The position numbers and the translations under genes are program-made. A model generated the notes under the pieces. It did not search any database. It was not told the DNA's origin and saw only the letters and a list, made by a program, of their open reading frames with translations. A DNA stretch of 42,120 nt from Stutzerimonas stutzeri. Lineage in GTDB: Bacteria; Pseudomonadota; Gammaproteobacteria; Pseudomonadales; Pseudomonadaceae. Below are positions 35,077-42,120 of the stretch, piece by piece. The DNA is taken from positions 1-42,120 of the forward strand of contig NZ_JAMOIC010000029.1 of the NCBI RefSeq assembly GCF_024448895.1, given 5' to 3'. The first letter of the stretch is position 1; each line of letters begins with the position of its first letter.

Positions 35077-35744
35077 TCCGATTCGAGCAGGTCGGCAAGC
35101 GCTATCCCAACGGTCACACCGGGCTGCACGAGCTTTCCTTCCACGTGCAGCGCGGCGAGTTTCTCTTCGTCACCGGTCACTCCGGTGCAGGCAAAAGCAC
35201 CTTGCTGCGGCTGCTCCTGGCCATGGAGCGACCTACCAGCGGCAAATTGCTGCTGGCCGGGCAGGACCTTTCGCGAATCAGTAATGCGCAGATTCCTTTT
35301 CTGCGCCGGCAGATCGGCGTGGTGTTCCAGAACCATCAGCTATTGTTCGATCGCACCGTGTTCGACAACGCGGCGTTGCCGCTACAGATTCTTGGCTTGA
35401 ACAAGCGCGAAATCGGTCAGCGAGTGATGACCGCCCTGGAGCGAGTCAGCCTCAAGGACAAGGCGCTGCAATATCCTTCCGACCTTTCCACCGGGCAGCA
35501 GCAGCGCGTCGGCATCGCCCGCGCCGTGGTGCACCGTCCCGCGCTGTTGCTCGCCGATGAACCAACCGGCAACCTCGACCCGCGTCTGGCGGCAGAAATC
35601 ATGGGTGTATTCGAAGACATCAATCGTCTGGGCACCACGGTGCTCATTGCCAGCCATGACTTGGCGCTGATCGCCCGCATGCGCCATCGCATGCTAACCC
35701 TGCAGCGCGGCCGATTGATCGGTGACGGGGAGTCCGCCCGATGA
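35073..35744 (+). CDS. ftsE: Cell division ATP-binding protein FtsE
   Basis: FtsE is the ABC-type ATPase that works with FtsX at the division septum to control peptidoglycan hydrolases through periplasmic activators. The 223-residue protein has Walker A GHSGAGKST near 36-44, a Q-loop in VVFQNHQLLF, the signature LSTGQQQRVGIARA and Walker B LLLADEPTGNLD. The signature is LSTGQQ rather than LSGGQQ, which is common for FtsE. The start overlaps ftsY, and the end overlaps ftsX, each in an ATGA junction. Confidence 0.97.
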   Translation: MIRFEQVGKRYPNGHTGLHELSFHVQRGEFLFVTGHSGAGKSTLLRLLLAMERPTSGKLLLAGQDLSRISNAQIPFLRRQIGVVFQNHQLLFDRTVFDNAALPLQILGLNKREIGQRVMTALERVSLKDKALQYPSDLSTGQQQRVGIARAVVHRPALLLADEPTGNLDPRLAAEIMGVFEDINRLGTTVLIASHDLALIARMRHRMLTLQRGRLIGDGESAR

Positions 35745-36751
35745 GTAAGCCCGAGCAGAACCCGAATCCAGCAGAGCGCGCCGGCGGCGTGCGGAACAAG
35801 CCAGAGCAGCCGCGAAGCGACGAGCCCGACTTCAAGACGCTGTTTCATGCGTGGCTGGAAAGCCACCGTGCCAGCGTGGTCGATAGCGTTGGCAGGCTGA
35901 TCAAACAGCCGATTGGCAGTTTTTTCACCTGCTTGGTCATGGCGGTCGCCCTCAGCCTGCCCATGGGGCTTGCGCTGCTGCTCGACAACGTCGAGCGTCT
36001 GGGCGGGTCCTGGCAGCGCGCCGCGCAGATTTCCCTTTTCATGCAGCTCGATGTCAATGCACAGCGGGGGCAGGCGTTGCAGGAACAGATCCTGGCAATG
36101 CCCGATGTATCCGAGGCGAGCTGGATCAGCCGTGAACAGGCGCTGGAAGAGTTCCAGCAGCTGTCCGGCCTTGGTGAAGCGCTCCGCGAACTGCCGGAAA
36201 ACCCCTTGCCCGGCGTGATTCTGGTGACGCCCAGCGAAGTCGATCGCGACAATCTGGAAGCCCTGCGCCAGCGCCTGGCCGATCTCCCGGGTGTAGAGCA
36301 AGCTCAGCTTGATCTGCTGTGGGTCGAGCGACTCACAGCCATCCTCAAGCTGGGTGATCGTTTTGTCTTTGGCCTCAGCCTGCTGCTTATCGCGACGCTG
36401 CTGCTGGTGATCGGCAATACCATTCGTTTGCACATCGAGAACCGGCGCACCGAAATCGAAGTGGTGAAGCTGGTCGGTGGAACGGACGGCTATGTGCGTC
36501 GACCCTTTCTCTACATGGGGGCGTTGTACGGGCTGGGCGCCGGCCTGATCGCCTGGTTGCTACTGGCTTACGGCATTGGCTGGTTGAACGAGGCGGTCAC
36601 CGGGCTTGCAGGTCTCTATGGCAGCGATTTCGGCTTGGGCGGAGTGCCGACAGATGATGGGCTATCGCTAGTGCTTGGTGCGGTGTTGCTGGGTTACATC
36701 GGTGCATGGCTTGCAGTGGCAAGGCATCTAAGTGAACTGGCTCCTCGCTAA
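35741..36751 (+). CDS. ftsX: Cell division membrane protein FtsX
   Basis: FtsX is the membrane partner of FtsE. The 336-residue protein has a polar cytoplasmic N-terminus (1-55) rich in Pro, Glu and Arg. A first membrane segment lies near 65-85, a periplasmic domain spans about 90-200, and three more membrane segments lie near 210-235, 260-285 and 310-330. The plan is that of an ABC permease with the ECD1-type loop. It overlaps ftsE by four bases and lies 107 bases before rpoH, the same order as in E. coli and other Pseudomonas. Confidence 0.96.
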   Translation: MSKPEQNPNPAERAGGVRNKPEQPRSDEPDFKTLFHAWLESHRASVVDSVGRLIKQPIGSFFTCLVMAVALSLPMGLALLLDNVERLGGSWQRAAQISLFMQLDVNAQRGQALQEQILAMPDVSEASWISREQALEEFQQLSGLGEALRELPENPLPGVILVTPSEVDRDNLEALRQRLADLPGVEQAQLDLLWVERLTAILKLGDRFVFGLSLLLIATLLLVIGNTIRLHIENRRTEIEVVKLVGGTDGYVRRPFLYMGALYGLGAGLIAWLLLAYGIGWLNEAVTGLAGLYGSDFGLGGVPTDDGLSLVLGAVLLGYIGAWLAVARHLSELAPR

Positions 36752-36785
36752 GGTACTGTTTATAAAGAGCTTTATTGGCTGCAAG

Positions 36786-36830
36786 GAAACTTTTCCACAG
36801 GCTTGCAGTCTCATGCGGCAGTGCTAAACT
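36786..36830 (+). promoter_or_regulatory. Candidate rpoH promoters (sigmaE/AlgU-like and sigma70-like)
   Basis: GAAACTT (36786-36792) and TCTCA (36809-36813), with a 16-base spacer, resemble the AlgU consensus GAACTT-N16-TCTGA. Overlapping it, TTGCAG (36803-36808) and TAAACT (36825-36830), also with a 16-base spacer, could serve sigma70. rpoH of P. aeruginosa is known to have an AlgU-dependent promoter, which supports the first reading. Confidence 0.5.
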
Positions 36831-36858
36831 TCTGCAGCTTCAATTTTGGAGGATCTGC

Positions 36859-37713
36859 ATGACTACAAATCTGCAACCTGTTCAAGCCCTGGTCCCGGGA
36901 GGCAATCTCGAGGCCTACGTGCAGACGGTCAACAGCATTCCGCTGCTTACGGTCGAGCAGGAACGCGATCTGGCCGGGCGTCTGTTTTATCAGCAAGACC
37001 TTGAGGCTGCTCGCCAGATGGTGCTTGCCCATCTGCGCTTCGTCGTGCACATCGCTCGCAGCTACTCCGGTTACGGTCTGGCCCAGGCTGACCTGATTCA
37101 GGAAGGCAACGTTGGCCTGATGAAAGCGGTCAAGCGGTTCAACCCGGAAATGGGTGTTCGTCTGGTGTCCTTCGCGGTGCACTGGATCAAGGCTGAGATT
37201 CACGAGTTCATTCTGCGCAACTGGCGCATCGTCAAGGTGGCTACTACCAAGGCGCAGCGTAAGCTGTTCTTCAATCTGCGCAGCCAGAAGAAGCGTCTGG
37301 CCTGGTTGAACAATGACGAAGTCGAGCGGGTTGCCGACAGCCTCGGCGTTGAAGCCCGCGAAGTTCGCGAGATGGAAAGCCGCCTGACCGGGCACGACAT
37401 GGCATTCGATCCATCGGCAGATGCCGACGATGACAGTGCCTACCAGTCGCCGGCTCACTACCTTGAGGATCATCGTTACGATCCTGCACGGCAACTCGAA
37501 GACGCCGACTGGAGCGATAGCTCCAATACCAGTCTGCACGAGGCGCTGGGCACGCTGGACGAGCGTAGTCGGGACATCCTTCAGCAGCGCTGGTTAAGCG
37601 ACAACAAAGCCACTCTGCATGACCTTGCCGCCAAGTACGGCGTATCGGCAGAGCGTATACGTCAGCTGGAAAAGAATGCGATGAACAAGCTCAAGGGATC
37701 GATTCTGGCTTGA
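36859..37713 (+). CDS. rpoH: RNA polymerase sigma-32 factor (heat shock)
   Basis: RpoH directs transcription of heat-shock genes. The 284-residue protein has region 2 ([35 protein letters not shown] near 50-85), region 2.4 with [15 protein letters not shown], and the RpoH box (QRKLFFNLR near 133-141), which marks sigma-32 and is used in its control by chaperones and FtsH. Region 4 ends with the helix-turn-helix [19 protein letters not shown]. The ATG at 36859 has a strong ribosome-binding site, TTTTGGAGGA. A longer frame from 36775 has none and would cross the promoters. Confidence 0.97.
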   Translation: MTTNLQPVQALVPGGNLEAYVQTVNSIPLLTVEQERDLAGRLFYQQDLEAARQMVLAHLRFVVHIARSYSGYGLAQADLIQEGNVGLMKAVKRFNPEMGVRLVSFAVHWIKAEIHEFILRNWRIVKVATTKAQRKLFFNLRSQKKRLAWLNNDEVERVADSLGVEAREVREMESRLTGHDMAFDPSADADDDSAYQSPAHYLEDHRYDPARQLEDADWSDSSNTSLHEALGTLDERSRDILQQRWLSDNKATLHDLAAKYGVSAERIRQLEKNAMNKLKGSILA

Positions 37714-37736
37714 GAGCCTGGTCCTAAGGAGTATCG

Positions 37737-37766
37737 AAAAGGCGCTGCGATTGCAGCGCCTTTTTT
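37737..37766. terminator. Bidirectional rho-independent terminator after rpoH
   Basis: AAAAGGCGCTGC and GCAGCGCCTTTTTT form an 8-bp GC stem (extended by A-T pairs) around the loop GATT, with flanking A- and T-runs. It terminates rpoH on the plus strand and can also serve the converging histidine kinase gene. Confidence 0.93.
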
Positions 37767-37811
37767 GTTGGTGTTGAGTTGCGGCGGGGCATTAGGAGCA
37801 ACCGACTGAGT

Positions 37812-40364
37812 TCAGGACGGGCGCCGGACACTTTCCAGGCCATCGGTAAGGGCAATTAGCAGCTGTGCAGCACTGATGGGTTTATGCAACCAGGTGATGT
37901 TGCTGTCATCAACATGTTGCTCAAACTGGCTGGCGGCGGAGATGACAATGATCGGCAAGTCTCGGGTCGCGGGATCACTTCGCACCTCGTCGATGAGATC
38001 GCGCCCGCTGCCGTCGGGCAGGTGCATGTCCAATGTCATGGCTTCGTAACGGGTGTTGGCAAGCTTGCCTCGTGCGGCATGCAGGCTTTGCACGCGGTCA
38101 ACGGCATAACCGGCATCGCGCAGCATCAGGTGCAGCAGTCGGCCGGTATCCGGCTCGTCCTCGATTACAAGCAGACGGGGCTGGCCTTGATCGGGCGTCA
38201 AGGTCGCTGATTCGACAACCGGCAACTCGCACCAGAATGTGGTGCCCTGTCCTTCGGCCGTATCGAAGCCGACCCGGCCCCCCATGCGCTCGATGAACTC
38301 CTTGGTGATCGCCAGCCCCAAACCGGTGCCGCCTTTCTGGCGGCTGTCAGACGCATCTGCCTGAGCGAATTTCTCGAACACTCGGGTCTGGAAGGTCGCA
38401 GGTATGCCTGGCCCCTGATCGGTGACGCTGATGCGCACGTGGTTTGCGTCGGGCCGGCTGCAGTGCAGGGTCACTTCACCGCCTTCGGGCGTGTACTTGA
38501 TGGCGTTGGACAGGAAGTTCGTCAACACCTGCTGCAACCGCAACCCGTCCACCCAAACGTTCACATTGGCCGGTTCGCGCAGCACGCAGTTCACGCCGTA
38601 ATGGGAGGCGAAGGCCTGATTGCTGGTCAGTGCTTCCTCGAGCAGACGGCGAAGCGAGTGCTCGCGCATGTCGAAGGTCATCTTGCCTGCCGTGATCTTT
38701 TCCATATCCAGCAGATCGTTGATCAGATAGCCCAGGCGCAAGCTGTTGCGGTGGGCGATTTCCAGCATTTGCTGGATGGCCGGAGGCGCTTCGCCAAGGG
38801 CGCCCGCGGTAATGAGGCCCAGGGCGCCGGTGATGGACGTCAGCGGTGTGCGCAATTCATGGCTCACCGTCGAGACGAATTCGTCCTTCATCTGTTCGAT
38901 GCGCTTGTGCTCGGTCAGGTCCATGCTGGTCCCGCTGATGCGCAGTGGCTGACCACTCCGGTCACGCTGGATATAACCGCGCACAAGTACCGGCGTAACC
39001 TTGCCGCACTTGTGCTGCAGGCGTAATTCAGTGGTGAAGTGATCGACCGCGGACAACATGGTGCGCGCCAGCTGGGCCCGGGCCTTGGGCAGATCTTCTG
39101 CGACCATGACCCGCTCCCAGAGCTTCAGATCCGAGCTGAGTTCGCCAGGCCGATAGCCGAGCATGTGCCATGCACGCGGTGAGGCGTAGAAGCTGCCAAT
39201 GTCCAGGTTCAGATCCCACAGCCCGTCGTTGCTGCCTTTGAGCGCAAGGCTCAAGCGTTCCTCGCTGAGCTGAAGTGCGCGCTTGTTCTCCAGGATATCC
39301 TCGGTCATCTGCTGCGCTAACGACTCTGCGCGACTGCGCCGGAGCGAAAGAGACAAGGTCAGGAAAAACAGCAGCGCGCTCAGCCCGGTACCCAAGCCGA
39401 CAATCAAGCCTTTATTGCTGTGGAAGAACTGATCGAAGGCCGGCCGGCTTTCGAGGCGCAGCGTCCAGGTCTGTCCATAAAGCTGCAGTTTGGCCACCTG
39501 GCTGTATTTGGGCTCTTGTGGGGTTCCGCCATCGCGACTGCCATAGATCAGCTGTTCGGGGGTTTCGCCCTCGCCTGCATAGATGTGCAGATTGAGGTTT
39601 TCGCTTGAACCGAGAATACCGCGCATCAGATCGTCCACCCGATAAGGGCTGTAAACGAAGCCATCGAGCGCCTGTATGCGCTGTGTTGGCGTGGCATGCG
39701 GCTCACCGGCTCGATACAGGGGCACGTACATGAGGATGCCCGCCTGTACCTCACCGAAGGTTTCCTGGCGAAGCGTCACTCTTCCCGTGATGCGGGTCTT
39801 TCCGGTCTCGGCTGCCGTGAGCATGGCCTGACGCCTGACGGGTTCGGCAAACATGTCATAGCCGAAAGCGGCGAGATTGCGTCCAGTGAAGGGTTCGAGA
39901 TAGAGGACGGGCGTATACAGCTCGCGATTGCCTGGCGGATAGAGGTCGTAGTCAGCAAATCCTTCGGCCCGGACCGATTGAATGTGAGTTGCGAGTTCTG
40001 TCTGCAACACCGCCTTGGCAAAGCCCACACCCTGGATTCCCGGATAGCGCTCGCTGAGTTGCAGGCGTTCGTTGTAATCACGCCATTGCGCGCGCGAGAC
40101 ACTTTCACTGGCTTCGAACAAGCCGGCCGCACCCAGCAGAATCTGCTCATGGTCAGTCATGCGCTTGTGGATGGCTTCGGTCGTGGTTTGCACTAGCAAA
40201 TCGAATTGTTTGAGCGCGGCGCGCTCTTCTTTTCGTTCGAGATGGTCAAGGAGGGCCAGCTGTACCAGCAGCGCGAACGCCAGCACCAGCCATGCAGCAC
40301 CGTTACGCCAGTGAAAGACTTGCCGCATCTTGTCGGACGATGCGTTGGATGCAGTTGCGCTCAT
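37812..40364 (-). CDS. CHASE-PAS hybrid sensor histidine kinase with receiver domain
   Basis: This 850-residue membrane sensor kinase starts with a hydrophobic segment (about 22-41) and a periplasmic CHASE domain (about 60-300, with YPGIQGVGFAK and EPFTGRNLAAFGYDM). A second membrane segment lies near 320-342, and a PAS/PAC region spans about 365-490. The HisKA domain carries His502 in VSHELRTPL. The HATPase domain follows, with N, G1 (TDQGPGIP) and G2 (GTGLGLAI) boxes, and then a C-terminal receiver with the phospho-acceptor Asp in TLDMHLPDG and Lys in LHKPIS. The ligand is unknown. No response regulator gene is adjacent, so it is an orphan. The start at 40364 has a weak ribosome-binding site; 40328 is an alternative. 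Confidence 0.92.
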   Translation of the reverse strand: MSATASNASSDKMRQVFHWRNGAAWLVLAFALLVQLALLDHLERKEERAALKQFDLLVQTTTEAIHKRMTDHEQILLGAAGLFEASESVSRAQWRDYNERLQLSERYPGIQGVGFAKAVLQTELATHIQSVRAEGFADYDLYPPGNRELYTPVLYLEPFTGRNLAAFGYDMFAEPVRRQAMLTAAETGKTRITGRVTLRQETFGEVQAGILMYVPLYRAGEPHATPTQRIQALDGFVYSPYRVDDLMRGILGSSENLNLHIYAGEGETPEQLIYGSRDGGTPQEPKYSQVAKLQLYGQTWTLRLESRPAFDQFFHSNKGLIVGLGTGLSALLFFLTLSLSLRRSRAESLAQQMTEDILENKRALQLSEERLSLALKGSNDGLWDLNLDIGSFYASPRAWHMLGYRPGELSSDLKLWERVMVAEDLPKARAQLARTMLSAVDHFTTELRLQHKCGKVTPVLVRGYIQRDRSGQPLRISGTSMDLTEHKRIEQMKDEFVSTVSHELRTPLTSITGALGLITAGALGEAPPAIQQMLEIAHRNSLRLGYLINDLLDMEKITAGKMTFDMREHSLRRLLEEALTSNQAFASHYGVNCVLREPANVNVWVDGLRLQQVLTNFLSNAIKYTPEGGEVTLHCSRPDANHVRISVTDQGPGIPATFQTRVFEKFAQADASDSRQKGGTGLGLAITKEFIERMGGRVGFDTAEGQGTTFWCELPVVESATLTPDQGQPRLLVIEDEPDTGRLLHLMLRDAGYAVDRVQSLHAARGKLANTRYEAMTLDMHLPDGSGRDLIDEVRSDPATRDLPIIVISAASQFEQHVDDSNITWLHKPISAAQLLIALTDGLESVRRPS

Positions 40365-40639
40365 AACTGTCGGCCGTGCGTTCGGTGGCAAATAACGAAG
40401 AGGTTGATACGCGCCTTGAAGGACAGCCCTTATTGCAGACCTTGCCCGTCTGCACTCGCAAGATGTGCGTTGAGCTTACTCGCTGCAGTGGCGCACTGCC
40501 ATAACGCTCCGTCAGGCCGTTCCGCTGTTCCGTGATCGATGCCTGAACCTTCCAAAGGTCGAATTGCTGTGGCGCCTAGGCTCCGGTTCAGTCGGCTGGC
40601 CCGGTCAGGACAACGAGCCAAGAGCGAGCTGATGGGCCA

Positions 40640-41350
40640 TCAGCGCGTATCGGTTTGCTGCAGTCGATTCAGGTAATGGCTTCCCCCCAGTTGGCGCATC
40701 TGCTGGCGAATCCAACTGGCGCGCTGGCGGACATGTGGACCGGGTCTGCCAGCATTCCACTCGCGTGGATTGGGCAGTACGGCTGCCAGCTGGCTTGCCT
40801 GGGTCGCTGAAAGATAGGAGGCGCCGATGCCGAAATGGTGCCTGGCGGCGGCTTCAGCTCCGAAAATGCCGTTACCCCATTCGACGCTGTTGAGATAGAC
40901 CTCGAGGATTCGCTGTTTCGGCCAGAGCAGCTCTATCCAGCCGGTGAACCAGACCTCCAGGCCCTTGCGCACCCAGCTTCGCCCCGACCAGAGGAACAGG
41001 TTCTTGGCGACCTGCTGACTCAGCGTGCTTGCACCGCGCAGCGACCCACCGCGCTCGTTGTGTGCGAAAGCTGCGCGTATCGCGGCCACATCGAAGCCCC
41101 AATGGTCAGCGAACTTCTGATCCTCCGCCGCAATCACCGCCATCTTCAGGTCATCTGGCAGCTCTTTCCAGGGCCGCCAGCTGCGTTGCAGGTCGATGCT
41201 GTCTCCACTGGTCCAGGATTCGATCTTGCGCTCGACCATCAGCCCGGTGAATGGCGGCGGCACCCAGCGAAATACCAGCACCACCAGCACGGACAATGCG
41301 GTCAGCCATAACAGCAGTTTAATGAATCGGCGCAGCAGAGCTCTGAGCAT
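40640..41350 (-). CDS. mtgA: Monofunctional biosynthetic peptidoglycan transglycosylase
   Basis: MtgA polymerises lipid II into glycan strands without a transpeptidase domain. The 236-residue protein has one N-terminal membrane anchor (about 10-28) and a GT51 domain. The catalytic Glu lies in AAEDQKFADHWGFD, RGASTLSQQVAKNLFLW follows, and the second Glu lies in KQRILEVYLNSVEWGNGIFGAEAAARHHF. All key motifs are intact, and the length matches E. coli MtgA. It is divergent from the DUF423 gene. Confidence 0.96.
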   Translation of the reverse strand: MLRALLRRFIKLLLWLTALSVLVVLVFRWVPPPFTGLMVERKIESWTSGDSIDLQRSWRPWKELPDDLKMAVIAAEDQKFADHWGFDVAAIRAAFAHNERGGSLRGASTLSQQVAKNLFLWSGRSWVRKGLEVWFTGWIELLWPKQRILEVYLNSVEWGNGIFGAEAAARHHFGIGASYLSATQASQLAAVLPNPREWNAGRPGPHVRQRASWIRQQMRQLGGSHYLNRLQQTDTR

Positions 41351-41418
41351 GGGCGTGGTCGCAACCAGGGGGAACGTGCATTATAACGGCGTCCATACCA
41401 CCTGACCGGAAGCGCCCG

Positions 41419-41793
41419 ATGATTCGTCCCTTTCTAATGCTTGCCGCCTTCTTCGGATTTACGGGCGTAGCGCTCGGCGCCTTTGCCGCCCACGCTCTGA
41501 AGCAGCGCCTCGGTGCCGACTACCTGGCGGTATTTCAAACCGGTGTGCATTACCAGCTTATCCATGCGCTGGCGTTGATCGGTGTTGCTCTGCTGGCGCT
41601 GCATGCGCCGAGCCGCCTGCTGACGGCGGCCGGCATCCTTTTCGCGCTTGGCGTCCTGCTGTTTTCCGGCAGTCTGTACCTGCTCACGCTTACGGGCATC
41701 AGTAAGCTCGGCATCATCACGCCCGTCGGCGGCACTGCGTTTCTGGCAGGCTGGCTCTGTCTGCTGCTGGCGGCCTGGAACCTGCGCGGATGA
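41419..41793 (+). CDS. DUF423 (YgdD/TMEM256-like) small membrane protein
   Basis: This 124-residue protein has four predicted membrane helices. The family-typical opening FGFTGVALGAFAAHALKQRL and the VFQTGVHYQLIHALAL segment are both present. Its function is not established in bacteria. It lies 106 bases upstream of thiS on the same strand, but a promoter-like sequence precedes thiS, so the two may be transcribed separately. Confidence 0.88.
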   Translation: MIRPFLMLAAFFGFTGVALGAFAAHALKQRLGADYLAVFQTGVHYQLIHALALIGVALLALHAPSRLLTAAGILFALGVLLFSGSLYLLTLTGISKLGIITPVGGTAFLAGWLCLLLAAWNLRG

Positions 41794-41840
41794 CCCGCTA
41801 GAGCCGCATCGAATGGAGATGAATGGCAGCGCTCAGCGCC

Positions 41841-41869
41841 TTGGTGGTCGGGTTCGATCGGGCTAGAAT
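41841..41869 (+). promoter_or_regulatory. Sigma70 promoter of thiS
   Basis: TTGGTG (41841-41846) and TAGAAT (41864-41869) are separated by exactly 17 bases and lie 31 bases before the thiS ATG. The short leader leaves no room for a TPP riboswitch. Confidence 0.6.
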
Positions 41870-41899
41870 GCTGGCCCCTTGGCGATGGTGGCGATCACT

Positions 41900-42100
41900 A
41901 TGCACATTCAGTTGAACGGCGAGCGCTACGAACTCCCTGACGGTCAGTCGGTGGCCGACTTGCTGCAACGCCTGGAACTGACTGGGCGTCGGCTGGCTGT
42001 CGAGCTCAACCGCGACATCGTACCGCGCAGCCAGCATGTCGCTACGGTTCTCGTTGAGGGCGATCATGTCGAAGTCGTTCACGCCATTGGCGGCGGCTGA
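41900..42100 (+). CDS. thiS: Sulfur carrier protein ThiS
   Basis: ThiS is the ubiquitin-like sulfur carrier that delivers sulfur as a C-terminal thiocarboxylate for thiazole formation in thiamine synthesis. The 66-residue protein ends in the required Gly-Gly (IGGG) and has the beta-grasp pattern (MHIQLNGERYELPDG, then VAVELN and VEVVHAIGGG-like strands). The ATG at 41900 gives the conserved start and has GGTGG eight bases upstream; an in-frame ATG at 41879 adds seven unconserved residues. thiG is expected directly downstream, beyond the window. Confidence 0.95.
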   Translation: MHIQLNGERYELPDGQSVADLLQRLELTGRRLAVELNRDIVPRSQHVATVLVEGDHVEVVHAIGGG

Positions 42101-42120
42101 CGAGTCAGTTCCCCGATAGA

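Noticed and set aside
40365-40639. Possible small gene or RNA between mtgA and the histidine kinase
   Set aside because: I saw no ribosome-binding site with a plausible frame, no strong hairpin and no known RNA motif; it is probably the kinase promoter region.
41794-41899. TPP riboswitch upstream of thiS
   Set aside because: The promoter lies 31 bases before the start, which leaves no space for the aptamer, and no THI-box sequence is visible.

Overview
The window is a GC-rich gammaproteobacterial chromosome segment. The gene content and order point to Pseudomonas sensu lato, most likely the stutzeri group (Stutzerimonas). That placement is an inference: as I remember it, the backbone follows the P. 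aeruginosa PAO1 PA0351-PA0380 order, and the intergenic spaces carry GTAGG(A/G)TGG-type and CCTGTAGGGGCGAA-type palindromic repeats common in this group. No rRNA, tRNA, CRISPR array, insertion sequence or prophage was seen.

Layout. 1-330 is a cluster of palindromic repeats. 331-9884 carries a YfcE-like phosphodiesterase, an LhgO-like FAD oxidoreductase, an NCS2 purine permease, a DUF4153 membrane protein, ilvD, a secreted cutinase/polyesterase and rlmI. 10064-14077 carries another repeat, a DJ-1/PfpI protein, an HDOD protein, mutM, a small exported protein, the 2[4Fe-4S] ferredoxin and coaD. 14183-15933 holds the decayed 3' end of a GMC oxidoreductase gene, a coniferyl-aldehyde-type dehydrogenase and its probable TetR regulator, with a palindrome in the spacer between the last two.

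16737-28901 is a complete seven-gene pel exopolysaccharide operon, pelABCDEFG, all on one strand with overlapping or nearly abutting genes. The PelA hydrolase and deacetylase residues and the PelD c-di-GMP-binding residues are all present. Pel is made by the cytoplasmic glycosyltransferase PelF with the inner-membrane PelD, PelE and PelG complex, modified in the periplasm by PelA, and exported through PelB and the PelC ring. The operon sits inside a backbone that has no pel genes at this place in PAO1.

28915-37713 returns to housekeeping genes: a YheT-like hydrolase, rsmD and a pair of M16 peptidases (one with and one without the zinc motif) on the minus strand, then ftsY-ftsE-ftsX-rpoH on the plus strand. 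37812-42100 carries a CHASE-PAS hybrid histidine kinase and mtgA (minus strand), then a DUF423 protein and thiS (plus strand). I found no wholly unknown multigene system. The items most worth a second look are the cutinase, the position of the pel operon, the GMC remnant and the repeat clusters.
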